Shown here: positions 21,841-31,793 of the stretch, piece after piece | Layout of the letters: each line of letters starts with the position of its first letter | Numbering within the stretch: the stretch's first letter is position 1 | Assembly (NCBI GenBank): GCA_946894095.1 | Contig: OX335656.1 | Span: 3,177,001 to 3,241,000, forward strand | From: Incurvaria masculella | Taxonomy: Eukaryota; Arthropoda; Insecta; Lepidoptera; Incurvariidae | Direction of reading: 5' to 3' | Length of the DNA stretch: 64,000 nt | Position numbers and translations under genes: made by a program | Notes under the pieces: model-generated | The model's input: only the letters and a program-made list of their open reading frames with translations | Database searches by the model: none | What the model was told of the DNA's origin: nothing

Positions 21841-22435
21841 AGCTGTTACAAAGGAATATTATATCCATCTATTGATCTAGATCAGATCTTATAAGAATTC
21901 ATTGTTGATCCAAAGCACTTTCGAGGGTCGGTTGAGGGGCACCTTTGTAGAATATTTGTGTCAGTCCTCATATAAGCTGCGAAAAGGCCAACTGAAAGGT
22001 TGTCTGTATATTCAGGTGATAAATTGCGAGAATTATGAATAAATACTTTCGGCTTATCGCTCGGTACAGGGCGGGACAGGTACGCGCTGCGCCAAATGTA
22101 ATTAGAAAAGCGGAAAGCGGTGCCGGGCTCAAAATGAAAACTCATAAGTGGAAATAACATTAGCCTCCCCCTCCCCCGCCGCCACACCCCTCCCCCCATC
22201 ACTCCCCCCCCCCCCCGCGCCGCCGCCGGCAACAGAGACATAAATCTCTTATGCGCTTGTTGTAAGCGCGCGAGAGTAATGTTCGCTGGCTCCGCGCGGC
22301 GTACAGGGTGGGTCGCGTGTTTTTGAAATTCGAATTCGACCGGCTAAATGCGCGGTTAGGCCGAAAGCGAATGTGCGGTTGATGATTTATTTTAAAGCTG
22401 TTTTAGATTTAATTACAATATAGTTTCTTCTTTAT
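21841..22435. other. unassigned DNA with C-rich tract
   Basis: 22150-22220 is a C-rich tract including a run of 14 C (minus strand would be G-quadruplex prone), followed by a GC-rich block to 22330. The 119-codon minus-strand frame across it looks compositional. Confidence 0.35.
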
Positions 22436-22642
22436 GGGCCGATGTTCCAATTCCCAGATAGTACTTAACGATCTGATAGCCGACCAAAAGACGGATAGTC
22501 ACTACCGGATGATTATATATTTCCTAGCACTATTATCTTAATGTAATTTCGCTAATAAAAAAAATTGACTTTCGGCGGTGGTGTAAATAAATTCGTCGAT
22601 TAGTTATCTGACTGATTTATCAGACTATTGAAAAATCGGCCC
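22436..22642. mobile_element. TIR-G MITE, copy 1
   Basis: Ends GGGCCGATGTTCCAAT and, inverted, GGGCCGATTTTTCAATAGT; a segment AACTATCTGANNNATC is mirrored inside both ends. 207 bp, noncoding. Relatives at 58602-58828 and, cut by the window edge, 63936-64000. Confidence 0.75.
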
Positions 22643-22799
22643 TAAGTGAGGCCCATGAACGATGACGTCGACGTCAATATGGCAAAAAGTGATATCAGAT
22701 TTGTGTCAATTTCCGGAACAACGATGTTAAAAAACGTGACTGTACCTATGTTATTTAGTAGAGGTTTAGATATTAGGTTCCGGAACTTAAGCCTTAAGG

Positions 22800-22910
22800 G
22801 TTTGTCGGCCCATACAAAGTTTATTTGTACTCAGAACAAAAACAGTAATAAAACTTCGAGGCAATTATATTCTTCATAAGGCGAGAACATTTTCAGAATT
22901 TCAGGTTACG
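22800..22910 (+). mobile_element. TTAA-2 relative, left half only
   Basis: After TTAAGGG the sequence GTCGGCCCATACAAAGTTTA and, 70 bp later, GCGAGAACATTTTCAGAATTTCAGG parallel the left arm of TTAA-2. The right arm is missing. A diverged, truncated copy. Confidence 0.5.
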
Positions 22911-23739
22911 TCACAGTAGGCATTGAAATTTGCAAGGAAAAGTAATGTAGGTAAAAGTTCAACGCGTGGCGGTTACGGTGAAGCCATTTGTGCATTATCT
23001 TGATTTTTTTTATACTTTAGAACAGTCCTTATAAGTTGTTAAAAAGAAAAGAATATTACATTTAAAAATTTTTTATCTATTTCCATGACAAATGAATTGA
23101 ATAGAGCAAACATTAGTGTCTCGGGACACCATGTTTACTTTTCGCTGCATAAAATATACTTAGCAGCTTAATGCCAGAAGGCTTTCTACTGAAATATGTT
23201 AAGTACACATCGCCTTACATAGTTATAACGTTGCGCGTACAGCCTCCTGCCTTCCCGATAACTTATGTATGTGGGTCTCGCTTTCGTTCGCCCTGTTCCC
23301 ATTTAAATTAGCTGGATGTTTCCATGGATGCCGAGGTATTTTCGAGAAAACATAAAATATTGTTGATCCAGTTTTGGATGTTTCGTGGGCATTGTTTGAC
23401 AATATGTTTAAAGTATTCGACATTTTATATCGTTCATGAAATAATTTGATCTATCAAAAGTTTATAATTTTAATAAGTATATCCTGATGTAATAAAGCTG
23501 AAGTTTTTTTTATGTTTGTGTTTGATCCTGGAATCCCTGGAAATACCAGTCGGAATGAAAACATACTGTTTGTATTTGATAACACAAATATTGAGGAATG
23601 TTATAGGCTATTTAACATCACGCTGCGACCCTTATGAGTCGAGCAAAAAGAACAAAAGTCAGAAAGAACGCGAAACGAAAACCAAAGTTCGGGCCGACGG
23701 CGATGCGACGCGGCGAGTCGGGGGTTGGGGTCATATTTT
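22911..23739. other. unassigned DNA
   Basis: AT-rich. GCTTAATGCCAGAAGGCTTTCTACTG at about 23165 is reminiscent of LINE 3' regions (compare 51110). The 116-codon frame at 23516-23866 runs into Rep-W and is not a gene. Confidence 0.35.
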
Positions 23740-23815
23740 TTCCGGGCTCCGTTCGGGTAATTGTCGAAAATCAAAATTGACCCGAGCACAGCCGGAAACC
23801 TCAGCTAGTAATTTA
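23740..23815 (-). repeat. Rep-W head, minus strand
   Basis: CCGGGCTCCGTTCGGGTAAT followed by CCTCAGCTAGTAAT: the Rep-W head in reverse orientation. Confidence 0.5.
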
Positions 23816-24271
23816 ACTCTACGTAACTTTATTTTTAGTGAATTTGATATCATATTCATTGAATAAACCGATCTACTTCCGCATACGATAAAGTATATTG
23901 CAATTTATTTCTGGTATTTAGAAATTTGGTAAGTGATAAGTCAATTCATTATTTGTAAAAAAAAATACATAATAACGTGATCCATTTTTGGATCCCCAAC
24001 ATCAATACTTGTTCTCAGAGTATCCAGTGGGTGACGTTTTTCAAACTCGTTGTCCACATAATTCCATGGCTTTATCATCTAGCTATTTATTGAGTCGGGG
24101 ACGAATCAGAATGTCCAAAAAGCACAAGATTAAAAAACAATGGCGTCAAAAACTCTTATAATTACTTCTTATTAATAAGTACCAAATACTCTATGTTAGG
24201 TTGGATTTGGTGCTTTCTATAATACACAGGAAACATTTATACTTTTGGACGTACTGGTTTTGGAACTTGTT
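23816..24271. other. unassigned AT-rich DNA
   Basis: Nothing recognised. Confidence 0.35.
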
Positions 24272-24430
24272 TTTTTAGGGTTCCGTACCCAAAGGAACGG
24301 AACGGATTACTAAACCTCCGCTGTCCGCCCGTCCGTCCGTCTGTCACAGGGCTGCATATCATAAACCGTAATAGGTAGGCAGCTGGATTTTTTTACAGTG
24401 TGTATTTATATTGCCGCGCATACCACAATT
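24272..24430 (+). mobile_element. CCGT element, copy 3 (3' truncated)
   Basis: TTTTTTTAGGGTTCCGTACC, a short CCGT core, CAGGGCTGCATATCATAAAC and AGTGTGTATTTATATTGCCG; the 3' terminal hairpin and CTTGGCCGG end are missing. Confidence 0.8.
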
Positions 24431-24882
24431 AACCCTAACGAAAACTCAGTGCTTCCGGAGATCGCCATTTTCGTTTGTTTTCTAAACGCTGGAGTTAGTT
24501 GGAGCCTTAAATAAAATATTATACGGATTAATAATAGCATAGTTATTGAGCTGAATAGTCGATGAAAATTTAATAACTCTGTTTTCTTGCAACAAAGTTA
24601 TTTTATAACAATTTTACGGTCGCTTCTTCAGATAGATGAAATCTAAAATACTGATATTTCACTGCAATTGGAAGCTGGCTAGGGGAGAATAGCCCGAGCG
24701 GAGATAACGAGGTAATTCGATTGCAGGTTGCACCGCTTTTGCAACCTGCGTTGAACTTGCTTACATGCATTGCTGCTGCACCCGGACATTCTCAAAGCGG
24801 AGTGTATTTTGTCTGGTCTGGTTGGTGCTAATATCGAATAAACCTTTTACATTGGCCTCGTAAAACTTCACTTTAAGGCTGG
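24431..24882. other. unassigned DNA
   Basis: AT-rich; TGCAGGTTGCACCGCTTTTGCAACC at 24720-24748 holds a small inverted pair. Nothing else. Confidence 0.35.
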
Positions 24883-24886
24883 TCCG

Positions 24887-25237
24887 ACCCATATAAAGTT
24901 GTTTGCACACATAACGCAAAAAGTATTGCACTTTAAGCCACGAATTAATAATAAAAGTTGAATATAGTCATATTATTTGCAGCGAAAACAATTTCACAAT
25001 TTCAGGATTATTGGTTTTGTTACAATTTAATTAAATACGATTTTTATTTAACAGCGCCATCTAACGGTGTAAAACTTCTAGTCGGCAATTACAACGAAAC
25101 CATTAAACCTGAAATTGTGAATATGTTTTCGCTGCAACTACTATGGCTATATTTAATATTTTTGACGAATTCGTGCCTTAAAGTGCAATACTTTTTGCGT
25201 TCTGTGCAAAAATAACATTGTATGGGTCGGAACATCC
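24887..25237 (+). mobile_element. TTAA-2 MITE, copy 2 (intact)
   Basis: 351 bp between perfect TTAA tetramers (24883-24886, 25238-25241). Left GGCTGGTCCGACCCATATAA and inverted right GGATGTTCCGACCCATACAA; inner arm motif AACGCAAAAAGTATTGCACT is identical on both sides. Close to copy 1 at 6130, so activity was fairly recent. Noncoding; piggyBac-like by its duplication. Confidence 0.9.
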
Positions 25238-25241
25238 TTAA

Positions 25242-25487
25242 TTAGTATAGCGCGAATTATCTGTGTTGGTTTTAGATGGTAATTGCGGAGCTAAAATTAG
25301 AAAACTAATTCCAGCAAGCCGACAAGTTGGAGTAGAACTTTGTCAAATTTAATAACATTACACTCTGCCTAGTTTCAAGATGCCGGATTAATGGAAGTAT
25401 CCGCCCTATAAGTTGGTTTAAGTTTCGTTTAGTAAATCTGTCAGTATAATATAAATTCTATTCGCGGGCGGTAACTCATAATTTCAT
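25242..25487. other. unassigned DNA
   Basis: Nothing recognised. Confidence 0.3.
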
Positions 25488-25575
25488 TTCATTTATTTAT
25501 TCAACTTCTGGTAATCAAACTACACTAAGTCATGTCACCCTTTGATTGTCCGCGGATTCGATCAACTCAGGTTGA
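25488..25575 (+). repeat. Rep-L, short copy
   Basis: ATTTCATTTATTTATTCAAC, AATCAAACTACACTAAGTCA and GTCCGCGGATTCGATCAAC. The last motif occurs twice, 24 bp apart, a small local duplication. Confidence 0.6.
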
Positions 25576-25589
25576 TCCGCGGATTCGAT

Positions 25590-25760
25590 CAACGACCGAT
25601 GAAGGTGCCGGATGACACCGATGCGTCGGAGGGAACACCCAACCTACTGGATCCAGCTTGGGTTTCTGACTACTCTCAGTATTCGGTACTCGGTAGTCGG
25701 CGTCTGCTGACTGATGACTGGCTTCTCCGTGCGCCGTCGTCGACACTTCACCTGTATGCA
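25590..25760 (+). repeat. Rep-X, copy 1
   Basis: GATGCGTCGGAGGGAACACC, AACCTACTGGATCCAGCTTG and GGGTTTCTGACTACTC, related to 36248-36400. Function unknown. Confidence 0.45.
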
Positions 25761-25980
25761 CACACACACACGCGCCCACACACACACGCACCCTCTCTCC
25801 CACACACACACACCCTCTCTCCCACACACACACACGCGCCCACACACACACGCACCCACCCTCCCACACACACACACGCGCCCACACACACACGCACCCT
25901 CTCTCCCACATACACACACCCTCTCTCCCACACACACACACACACACACAAACCCTCACAAAAACACACATACAACCCCA
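25757..25980. repeat. (CA)n microsatellite with higher-order units
   Basis: CA repeats interrupted by CGCGCC, CGCACCCTCTCTCCC and CCCACCCTCCC. The order of interruptions recurs about every 75 bp, so the tract grew by duplication of larger blocks. The long frames on both strands here (up to 157 codons) are only repeat translations. Confidence 0.85.
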
Positions 25981-26640
25981 GCAGACATGCTACATGCCAG
26001 GTTCAGTTTCATTAACCCCAGTTTTCACCACCTCCCGCTACCTGAAATTCGATAGTTACCTTTCGGTTACTGATAGCGACCGGCCAGCGAGCGTTCGGTT
26101 CCCGGGTGACACGCGGAACCCGAACGGCTGGCTGCTCTTCGCTACGCAAGCACAGCTCCGACGGTACTCCGCTCCCTCCTTGGCGAGGACCGACTCAGCG
26201 TCGGGACCTACCGAGCCACCGAGTGATGCACCCGGCTATGGAACCTCCCCAAGGCACCGGAGCGCTTTGCGACTCGAAATGAAACGCAAGCGTCTGGATG
26301 TAGAGCCGAGCTGTACCCCCGACCAGGTTGCGGGCAGCACGCCTTAACTTCTGCACCGCATGTACCGCTATCGCACCACGAGCACCGCACTTCAAAGTAA
26401 GCAGACTCGACCTGACTGGTCAGAGTCTAACTCGATAGGCGAAAGGCCACTATAAATTTTAAAATAAACTATGAAACTTTAAACTATAAGAACTATGTAA
26501 ACTTGAAACTTTGAAACTCTGCCGAACCCACTTGGTTGGCGTAGAGAAGCGAACTATATAAGGCAGCGTCTCCGACCCGTTTAGTCGGAGCGCCAGTACG
26601 ATCTGGCCCTATTGTGTTGGGGACCCTTATTTATACCTGA
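25981..26640 (+). promoter_or_regulatory. GC-rich block with a TATA-box candidate
   Basis: 26060-26400 is GC-rich with opposing motif-free frames. At about 26554 CTATATAAGGCAG is a good TATA box, and CCGTTTAGTCGGAGC about 25 bp later could hold the start point. A retrotransposon promoter or a host promoter both remain possible; there is no second terminal repeat within reach and no attached coding frame. Confidence 0.25.
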
Positions 26641-27780
26641 CTCTTCATGTTACGGTGCGGTCTGCGGTGCGGGGGCAGAAGGGAAGGCGAACAGACAACA
26701 ATCGGCCGAGAATATTTCTCGCTGTCATTCTTTAATAACATTTACTAATGTGTCCTAAAGCTATATTATAGTTACACAATACATAAATTGTACTCAACTA
26801 TTCATATTCTATAAAATAAGGTTATAACATATACACATGTAAATAGATGCTTGATGACGTGATTTCTATCAAAGGAAAATATCTTCTGTTATTTATATTA
26901 TACCATATACAATAACCCATTAACTATACAATATCTCGAGCAACTATAACACATTTAGTTCTGTTACGTTTTATTTTAAAACATCCTCATGCTTTGAAAT
27001 GCCCTTCAATAGGTATTTATATAATAAAAATACAATTCTATAAATTATACAAATGTCCAATATACATATAACATACACAAAACACTTGAAAAGCCACCAA
27101 ATAATCTTAAGCTCTAAAACCTTCATGCTCTAAATATATCATAAAATATTACGAATGTCTATTTTCTGTACACTATATATTTCCATTATACATACTTTAC
27201 ACTTTCTAAGCTTTCCTCAAAGTATGATATGCAAAACCAAACTCTATATTATATGTACTGACGTTATATCCAGTATCTTAAAGCTAACTCTAAAAGCTAT
27301 TTCCATAAGCATGTATACAATTTTCCAATACTTTAAATCTATATAATGTGTGTACATATGAGACATTTACTCAGGTATTTCCAAAATGCTAACTATAAAC
27401 ATACCTAAGTAAATTCACATGGTTACTATTAAAACGCACACCTGCATTCTTTCAATTGAAGCCCAAGCCGACGCACAATAGTTTTATTGCGGTCGGCTGC
27501 GTGAAACTATGCCCTGCTTAATATTCCCTGAAAGAACCTTTAGATATCTGCCGCGCCGCATAAGGCGGACGCGCAGGTGGGCAGACAATAGTGGCTTTAC
27601 AGCGTGCCGCGTTTACAGCCCTCAGGTGCACGAACTTTACATGGAATCAAGGAAATATTCTACCTCTAAAATACTTTAAACAATTACTTTAATCTGTCTC
27701 AGGTGCGGCGGCAAACAACAAACACTTTAAAAACTAAACACGTGCAGCACTATTCTATAAAAATATATACAGGAAATGTC
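26641..27780. other. AT-rich DNA, then GC-balanced segment
   Basis: 26700-27420 is AT-rich with no inverted ends or family match. 27460-27640 is GC-balanced (GCCGCGCCGCATAAGGCGG). No convincing frame; possibly a long untranslated or unique region. Confidence 0.3.
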
Positions 27781-27897
27781 TACCTTAAAGTTTTATAATC
27801 GCGTCGCCAACAGTTACATTGCATATTTGTATGGTGTAACCGAAAGATAACGAAGGCATTTTTGTAACTGGAAACCGGGCGTAAGTCGCCAAAGAGT

Positions 27898-28047
27898 AAG
27901 GGCCAAGTGCACGAAAGGACAAAAAATCAAAATCAACGTCAAGGTCACTTTCTATGGACTGTATGGAAGGAACTCCATGCGGTTCACTAACAGTAACGTG
28001 TTTTAACATTGATCAACTCAGCCATCTCTTCGTGCAATCGGGGCTAA
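27898..28047 (+). mobile_element. FB165 MITE, copy 2
   Basis: AAGGGCCAAGTGCACGAAAG to TCTTCGTGCAATCGGGGCTA, with an internal deletion relative to copy 3 near the GATTAAACACGTCAC motif. Noncoding foldback. Confidence 0.78.
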
Positions 28048-28242
28048 GTCTGTAAATATAACATTTGATTCTGAATGACCTGCCTCCTACATACATACAT
28101 ACATTCGTAGTAGTCGGCAGAAATGATAAGAGCACCATACCACCGTAGATGTATAACTGTGCGACCGGGGCCAGAGCAGTAGCTCAACTCAGAAGATTGT
28201 TTAGGTAAATACCTTCCCTCCATCGAGTGTCGGGGTTGTCAC
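28048..28242. repeat. short (CATA)n tract in unassigned DNA
   Basis: ACATACATACATACATTC at 28089-28106. The following AGTAGTCGGCAGAAATGATA is unassigned. Confidence 0.4.
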
Positions 28243-28246
28243 TTAA

Positions 28247-28796
28247 GGTGTCCCTTCCCTGCGGGACTAACTCATTCGCGGGCACGGTATAAAAACCGTG
28301 CAATTGCGTTCTGGGACCTTTTTATGTTTCAAAGAAAAAGACAGGCTCTGTGATTAGGAGGATGCAACATGTCTACAAAGCAGACAATGCGCATCGTGTT
28401 TGATTTGGTAAGAATTACGAACATTTTAATTACAAAACGACTTATAGCTAAAAGCCACGACCGCTGTAGTCAAAATTCTAACAAAATCTAAATTGATTAT
28501 AAATTTTAATGAAACAAGCTATGTCTGATGACTAATCTTATTAAGATGTATAGATTTTATCGTTGAATAATCCACCTCCAAAGTTATAGTATAAAACACG
28601 CGAAAAATTAGAATTTTCAGGCCTTATAACTTAGAAACCAAACACAATTGTACAATGCCAACGGTCATCAGACATCTAGTTCGATCAAATAAAGCAATTT
28701 GGAGCAAAATGTTGTATGTCTGACAAGAAATATGGGCCTCATCTTCTTTTCCCGTTTGTATGGGGAGTTGAGCGGGACGGCCCACCTCAAACATTG
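28247..28796 (+). mobile_element. TTAA-1 MITE, copy 3
   Basis: Between TTAA (28243-28246) and a mutated TCAA (28797-28800). Left end diverged (GGTGTCCCTTCCCTGCGGG), right end GCGGGACGGCCCACC. Interior matches 35235 and 41321 (AACTCATTCGCGGGCACGGT, AAAACGACTTATAGCTAAAA, ATCTAGTTCGATCAAATAAA). 550 bp, noncoding. Confidence 0.85.
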
Positions 28797-28800
28797 TCGG

Positions 28801-29427
28801 AGCACTGTTGCTTCTGTTATTTTTAAAAAGATGATCTCGAAGGACCATTCGCGACAGTTCAGCACCGCGAAACTAGCTTAGAGTCCATACAAGCGAAATG
28901 TGCATGTATAGGTGCACGAAATCGGGACTTTGTATGGAGTTGAGCTACTGGATCATATATTCTGTGACCATACGGTGCGTTCAACAGCATATTTCTATCG
29001 CTTCCTCTACAGACATACATCTTCGTATCCACACGATTACGGGTGTTGAAAAAACCTAACAAATGACGCAGCTAAAACATGTTTCGCTTGACACTTTCGT
29101 TTGTGCCACGCTCCGATGGAATCCCTTTGACCTTTTCAATAAATCGTCCGATGTTCGTAATTGAATAAACACTCCGTTGTGTCGGTCGCGATCTGTCAAT
29201 CGCATAAATTAACGGTACACCCTCGTCCGATTCGTGTCGTGACATTTATTACCAAATGAGATTTGAATGCTAGCTTCACTTGTATTGGCTCACAGTTCGT
29301 GAATTCAATTTGTCTACATTTAAGTTGCAGGGGTCTTGGAGTCAATGTCTAAGATTAAGTACAACTGTGACATTTTAACATATTAAATCTATGTAAATTC
29401 GACCGAACTGTGTTTTAATCTGTACTT
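28801..29427. other. unassigned DNA
   Basis: No repeat match. 29080-29260 has CG-rich words typical of unique DNA. No credible frame. Confidence 0.3.
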
Positions 29428-29601
29428 ATTTTTTTATGCAACACGACATGAATGGCCGCACAAGTACATTTATGATATTAGCCCAATACACCACTGTCCC
29501 GAAAGAATTAGGTGCCATGCCAGAAATGGATGGAAAACACGGACCATTTTTAATTGCCGCTTCGACCATATCTTCGGGCTTAAATCCTACTAGGTGGTAC
29601 G
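29428..29601 (-). mobile_element. SINE-t body with internal deletions
   Basis: Minus-strand tail TTTTTTTATGCAACACGACA, body to AAATCCTACTAGGTGG, with about 35 bp missing after GTGCCATGCCAG and about 35 bp after CATATCTTC. No head. Confidence 0.78.
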
Positions 29602-29815
29602 AAAAAAAAGGAAATAAAAAACACATTTATAAACATAATAATTATAAATAGTAAAGTGAAGTAAGAAACCAAGGTTAATGTTATTTTTTTACTGAACATT
29701 TTTTTTTAAAATGGAATAATAATGTGTATGTATTGTGCTAGGAAAATGTGCACCCTATGTTAAGAATATAATATCTATTCATACTCTCCCAGATGTGGTT
29801 GGTCACTAGGGGAGA
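29602..29815. other. unassigned AT-rich DNA
   Basis: Nothing recognised. Confidence 0.3.
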
Positions 29816-30126
29816 TTTTTAGGGTTCCGTACCCAAATGGTGCCAACGGAACCCTATTACTAAGCCTCCGGTGTCCGTCCGTCCGTCCGTCCGTCCGTCC
29901 GTCCGTCTGTCACAGGGCTGTATCTAAGTAACCGTAACAGATACACAGCTGAATTTTTCACAGAGTGTGTATTTATTTTGCCGCTACAACAACAAATAGG
30001 TAAGATTAAAAAATAATTAAAATTAAAGGGGGGCCCATACAAAAAAAGTAATTATTTTTTAATAAATCATTTACGATGGTACCGAACCCTTCGTGTGCGA
30101 GTCCGACTCGCACTTGGCCGGTTTTT
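29816..30126 (+). mobile_element. CCGT element, copy 4 (full)
   Basis: TTTTTAGGGTTCCGTACCC to GCACTTGGCCGGTTTTT, with a pure CCGT core at 29875-29906. Contains GGGGGGCCCATACAAAAAAA and the terminal hairpin GTGCGAGTCCGACTCGCAC. Confidence 0.88.
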
Positions 30127-30319
30127 ATAAATGACCAACCCTCAAGAGCTATAATACGGTCAAGAGAGGCCAAAGCCCTAAGGCACTATGGAAAAAAAAG
30201 AAAAAATCATAAATAAAATAAATAAATAATAATAATAAAGCGGGCCACCCGTATGGAGAAATGTTTTGTCCTGTATGCATTCTGAAACCATTCGTTCGCG
30301 TCTTGTTGGTACGCGTTCA
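30127..30319. other. unassigned A-rich DNA
   Basis: Short AAT/AAAT runs at about 30205-30235. Nothing else. Confidence 0.3.
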
Positions 30320-30395
30320 CGAACGCGAAGGCTTAACACCGCTCGGGTGAATGTCTAAACCAGCGGAGCCGGCAACTTCAGCTAGTCGGTCATCA
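30320..30395 (-). repeat. Rep-W head, minus strand
   Basis: CACCGCTCGGGTGAATGTCT and GGCAACTTCAGCTAGT: reversed Rep-W head only. Confidence 0.45.
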
Positions 30396-30499
30396 ATTTT
30401 AAATGAACCCTACAGATGTAAATTTCCCGATCAAAAAGTTGTTTTAATTTTACACGCTCATTTCGTATTGCAAAAATATTTAGTAATGGAGAATCACAC

Positions 30500-30664
30500 T
30501 AAGGGCCGAGTGCACGAAAGGACAAAAAATCAAAATCAACGTCAACGTTAGATTAAACACGTCACTTTGTATGGACAGTATGGAAGGAACTATATGCGGT
30601 TCACTAAAAGTGACGTGTTTGAACATTGATTAACTCGGCCGTCTCTTCGTGCAATCGGGGCTAA
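30500..30664 (+). mobile_element. FB165 MITE, copy 3 (most complete)
   Basis: TAAGGGCCGAGTGCACGAAA to CTTCGTGCAATCGGGGCTAA. GATTAAACACGTCACTTTGT on the left mirrors AAAAGTGACGTGTTTGAACA on the right, so the element folds almost end to end. Noncoding. Confidence 0.82.
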
Positions 30665-31313
30665 GTATGATCCTCGCAAGTTACATGGCTTATCACTTAT
30701 TACATTGGCTCCTTCCTAATTGGGAGCTATGAATAATTCATCTACTTTCCATTAGAAAAATATATTCGAAACATCATTACTCCTTTAGAACCATCCCTTA
30801 ATTACATTAACGAAAAAAAGGATCAACAAATACATTGTAATTTATACCATGTAGCGAGCGCTGTAAATACCCCTTTCCATTAACCACACTTGTCTGGTTT
30901 CATTGTGATCGCAAAAATGGAATCCATCTTTAAGTCATTAACTCAAAAGTGACATTAGCACTGCTAAAGTAAAGCTTCATAATATATTATTAAGGGATTT
31001 GAGACTTTACGACAGCGCATTAAATAGGGATTTACTTTGCACTTTTACTTAGAGTGGGGTTGGTTTGGTACTTGCGTTTTAATTTACACATCTGTCGCAA
31101 TGTTCCAGTCCCAGGAACGTTCGTTGCTCGATTGTAAATCTTATAGCGCGCAAAATAGGGTGGGGTTTTTAATGTAACCTGCAAATATCGGGTGTGTCGA
31201 AAATGACAAAGGTCAGCTAGATGGCTGATTTAAACAGCTGTGTGGCCATTACGTCGGGTGCTATGGCTAATAAATTCTTAATGACAATTTAAAGCGTATA
31301 CGTGGGTTTTACA
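30665..31313. other. unassigned, repeat-poor DNA
   Basis: No family match, no inverted ends, no frame of note. Confidence 0.35.
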
Positions 31314-31317
31314 TTAA

Positions 31318-31789
31318 GGGCCTGGTACTAGCCAAATCGCAAAGTTAGACGAGGCACCCCAAGTAAACTAACTAAGTCTGACGATTATAAGTGTCATCCT
31401 TACAATATATGATTCCTTGTCTAGGAATCGAATGATTTTCGTTAATGTATGTTTCCTTTTTCTATACAAAATACATTGCGGAAACGGTGTCCATTTCCGA
31501 ACTTTTTTGACTAAATGTAGAAATCTAAAAGCAAATGGAATTTTTTGTATATGCATATATGCTGTTTTTGCTTATATCTAGAAATCGAATGACTTTCAGA
31601 TTTCTAATGAGTAAAATCAACTTTTTTTATTTTTATTATTATTTAAATAAATGATGGAATCAAAAAATATTCACAATCCATTATCAGTCTAGAGTTCTAT
31701 TTGGATTTGCTGAAGCGTTTCACTACATATTATTACATTTGTTAAAAAGTGCATTTGTATGGCGCGAGTAGTTGGCTAGTCCTAGCGCC
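31318..31789. mobile_element. TTAA-4 MITE, single copy
   Basis: 472 bp between TTAA tetramers (31314-31317, 31790-31793). Left end GGGCCTGGTACTAGCCAAAT; inverted right end GGCGCTAGGACTAGCCAACT, which also contains GCCATACAAATGCAC. Two related internal segments (AGGAATCGAATGATTTTCG, AGAAATCGAATGACTTTCA) are direct repeats. Only one copy in the window. Confidence 0.7.
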
Positions 31790-31793
31790 TTAA

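Noticed and set aside
25542..26055. Long frames up to 157 codons on both strands
   Set aside because: They are translations of the CA microsatellite and stay open because the repeat has no stop in those frames.
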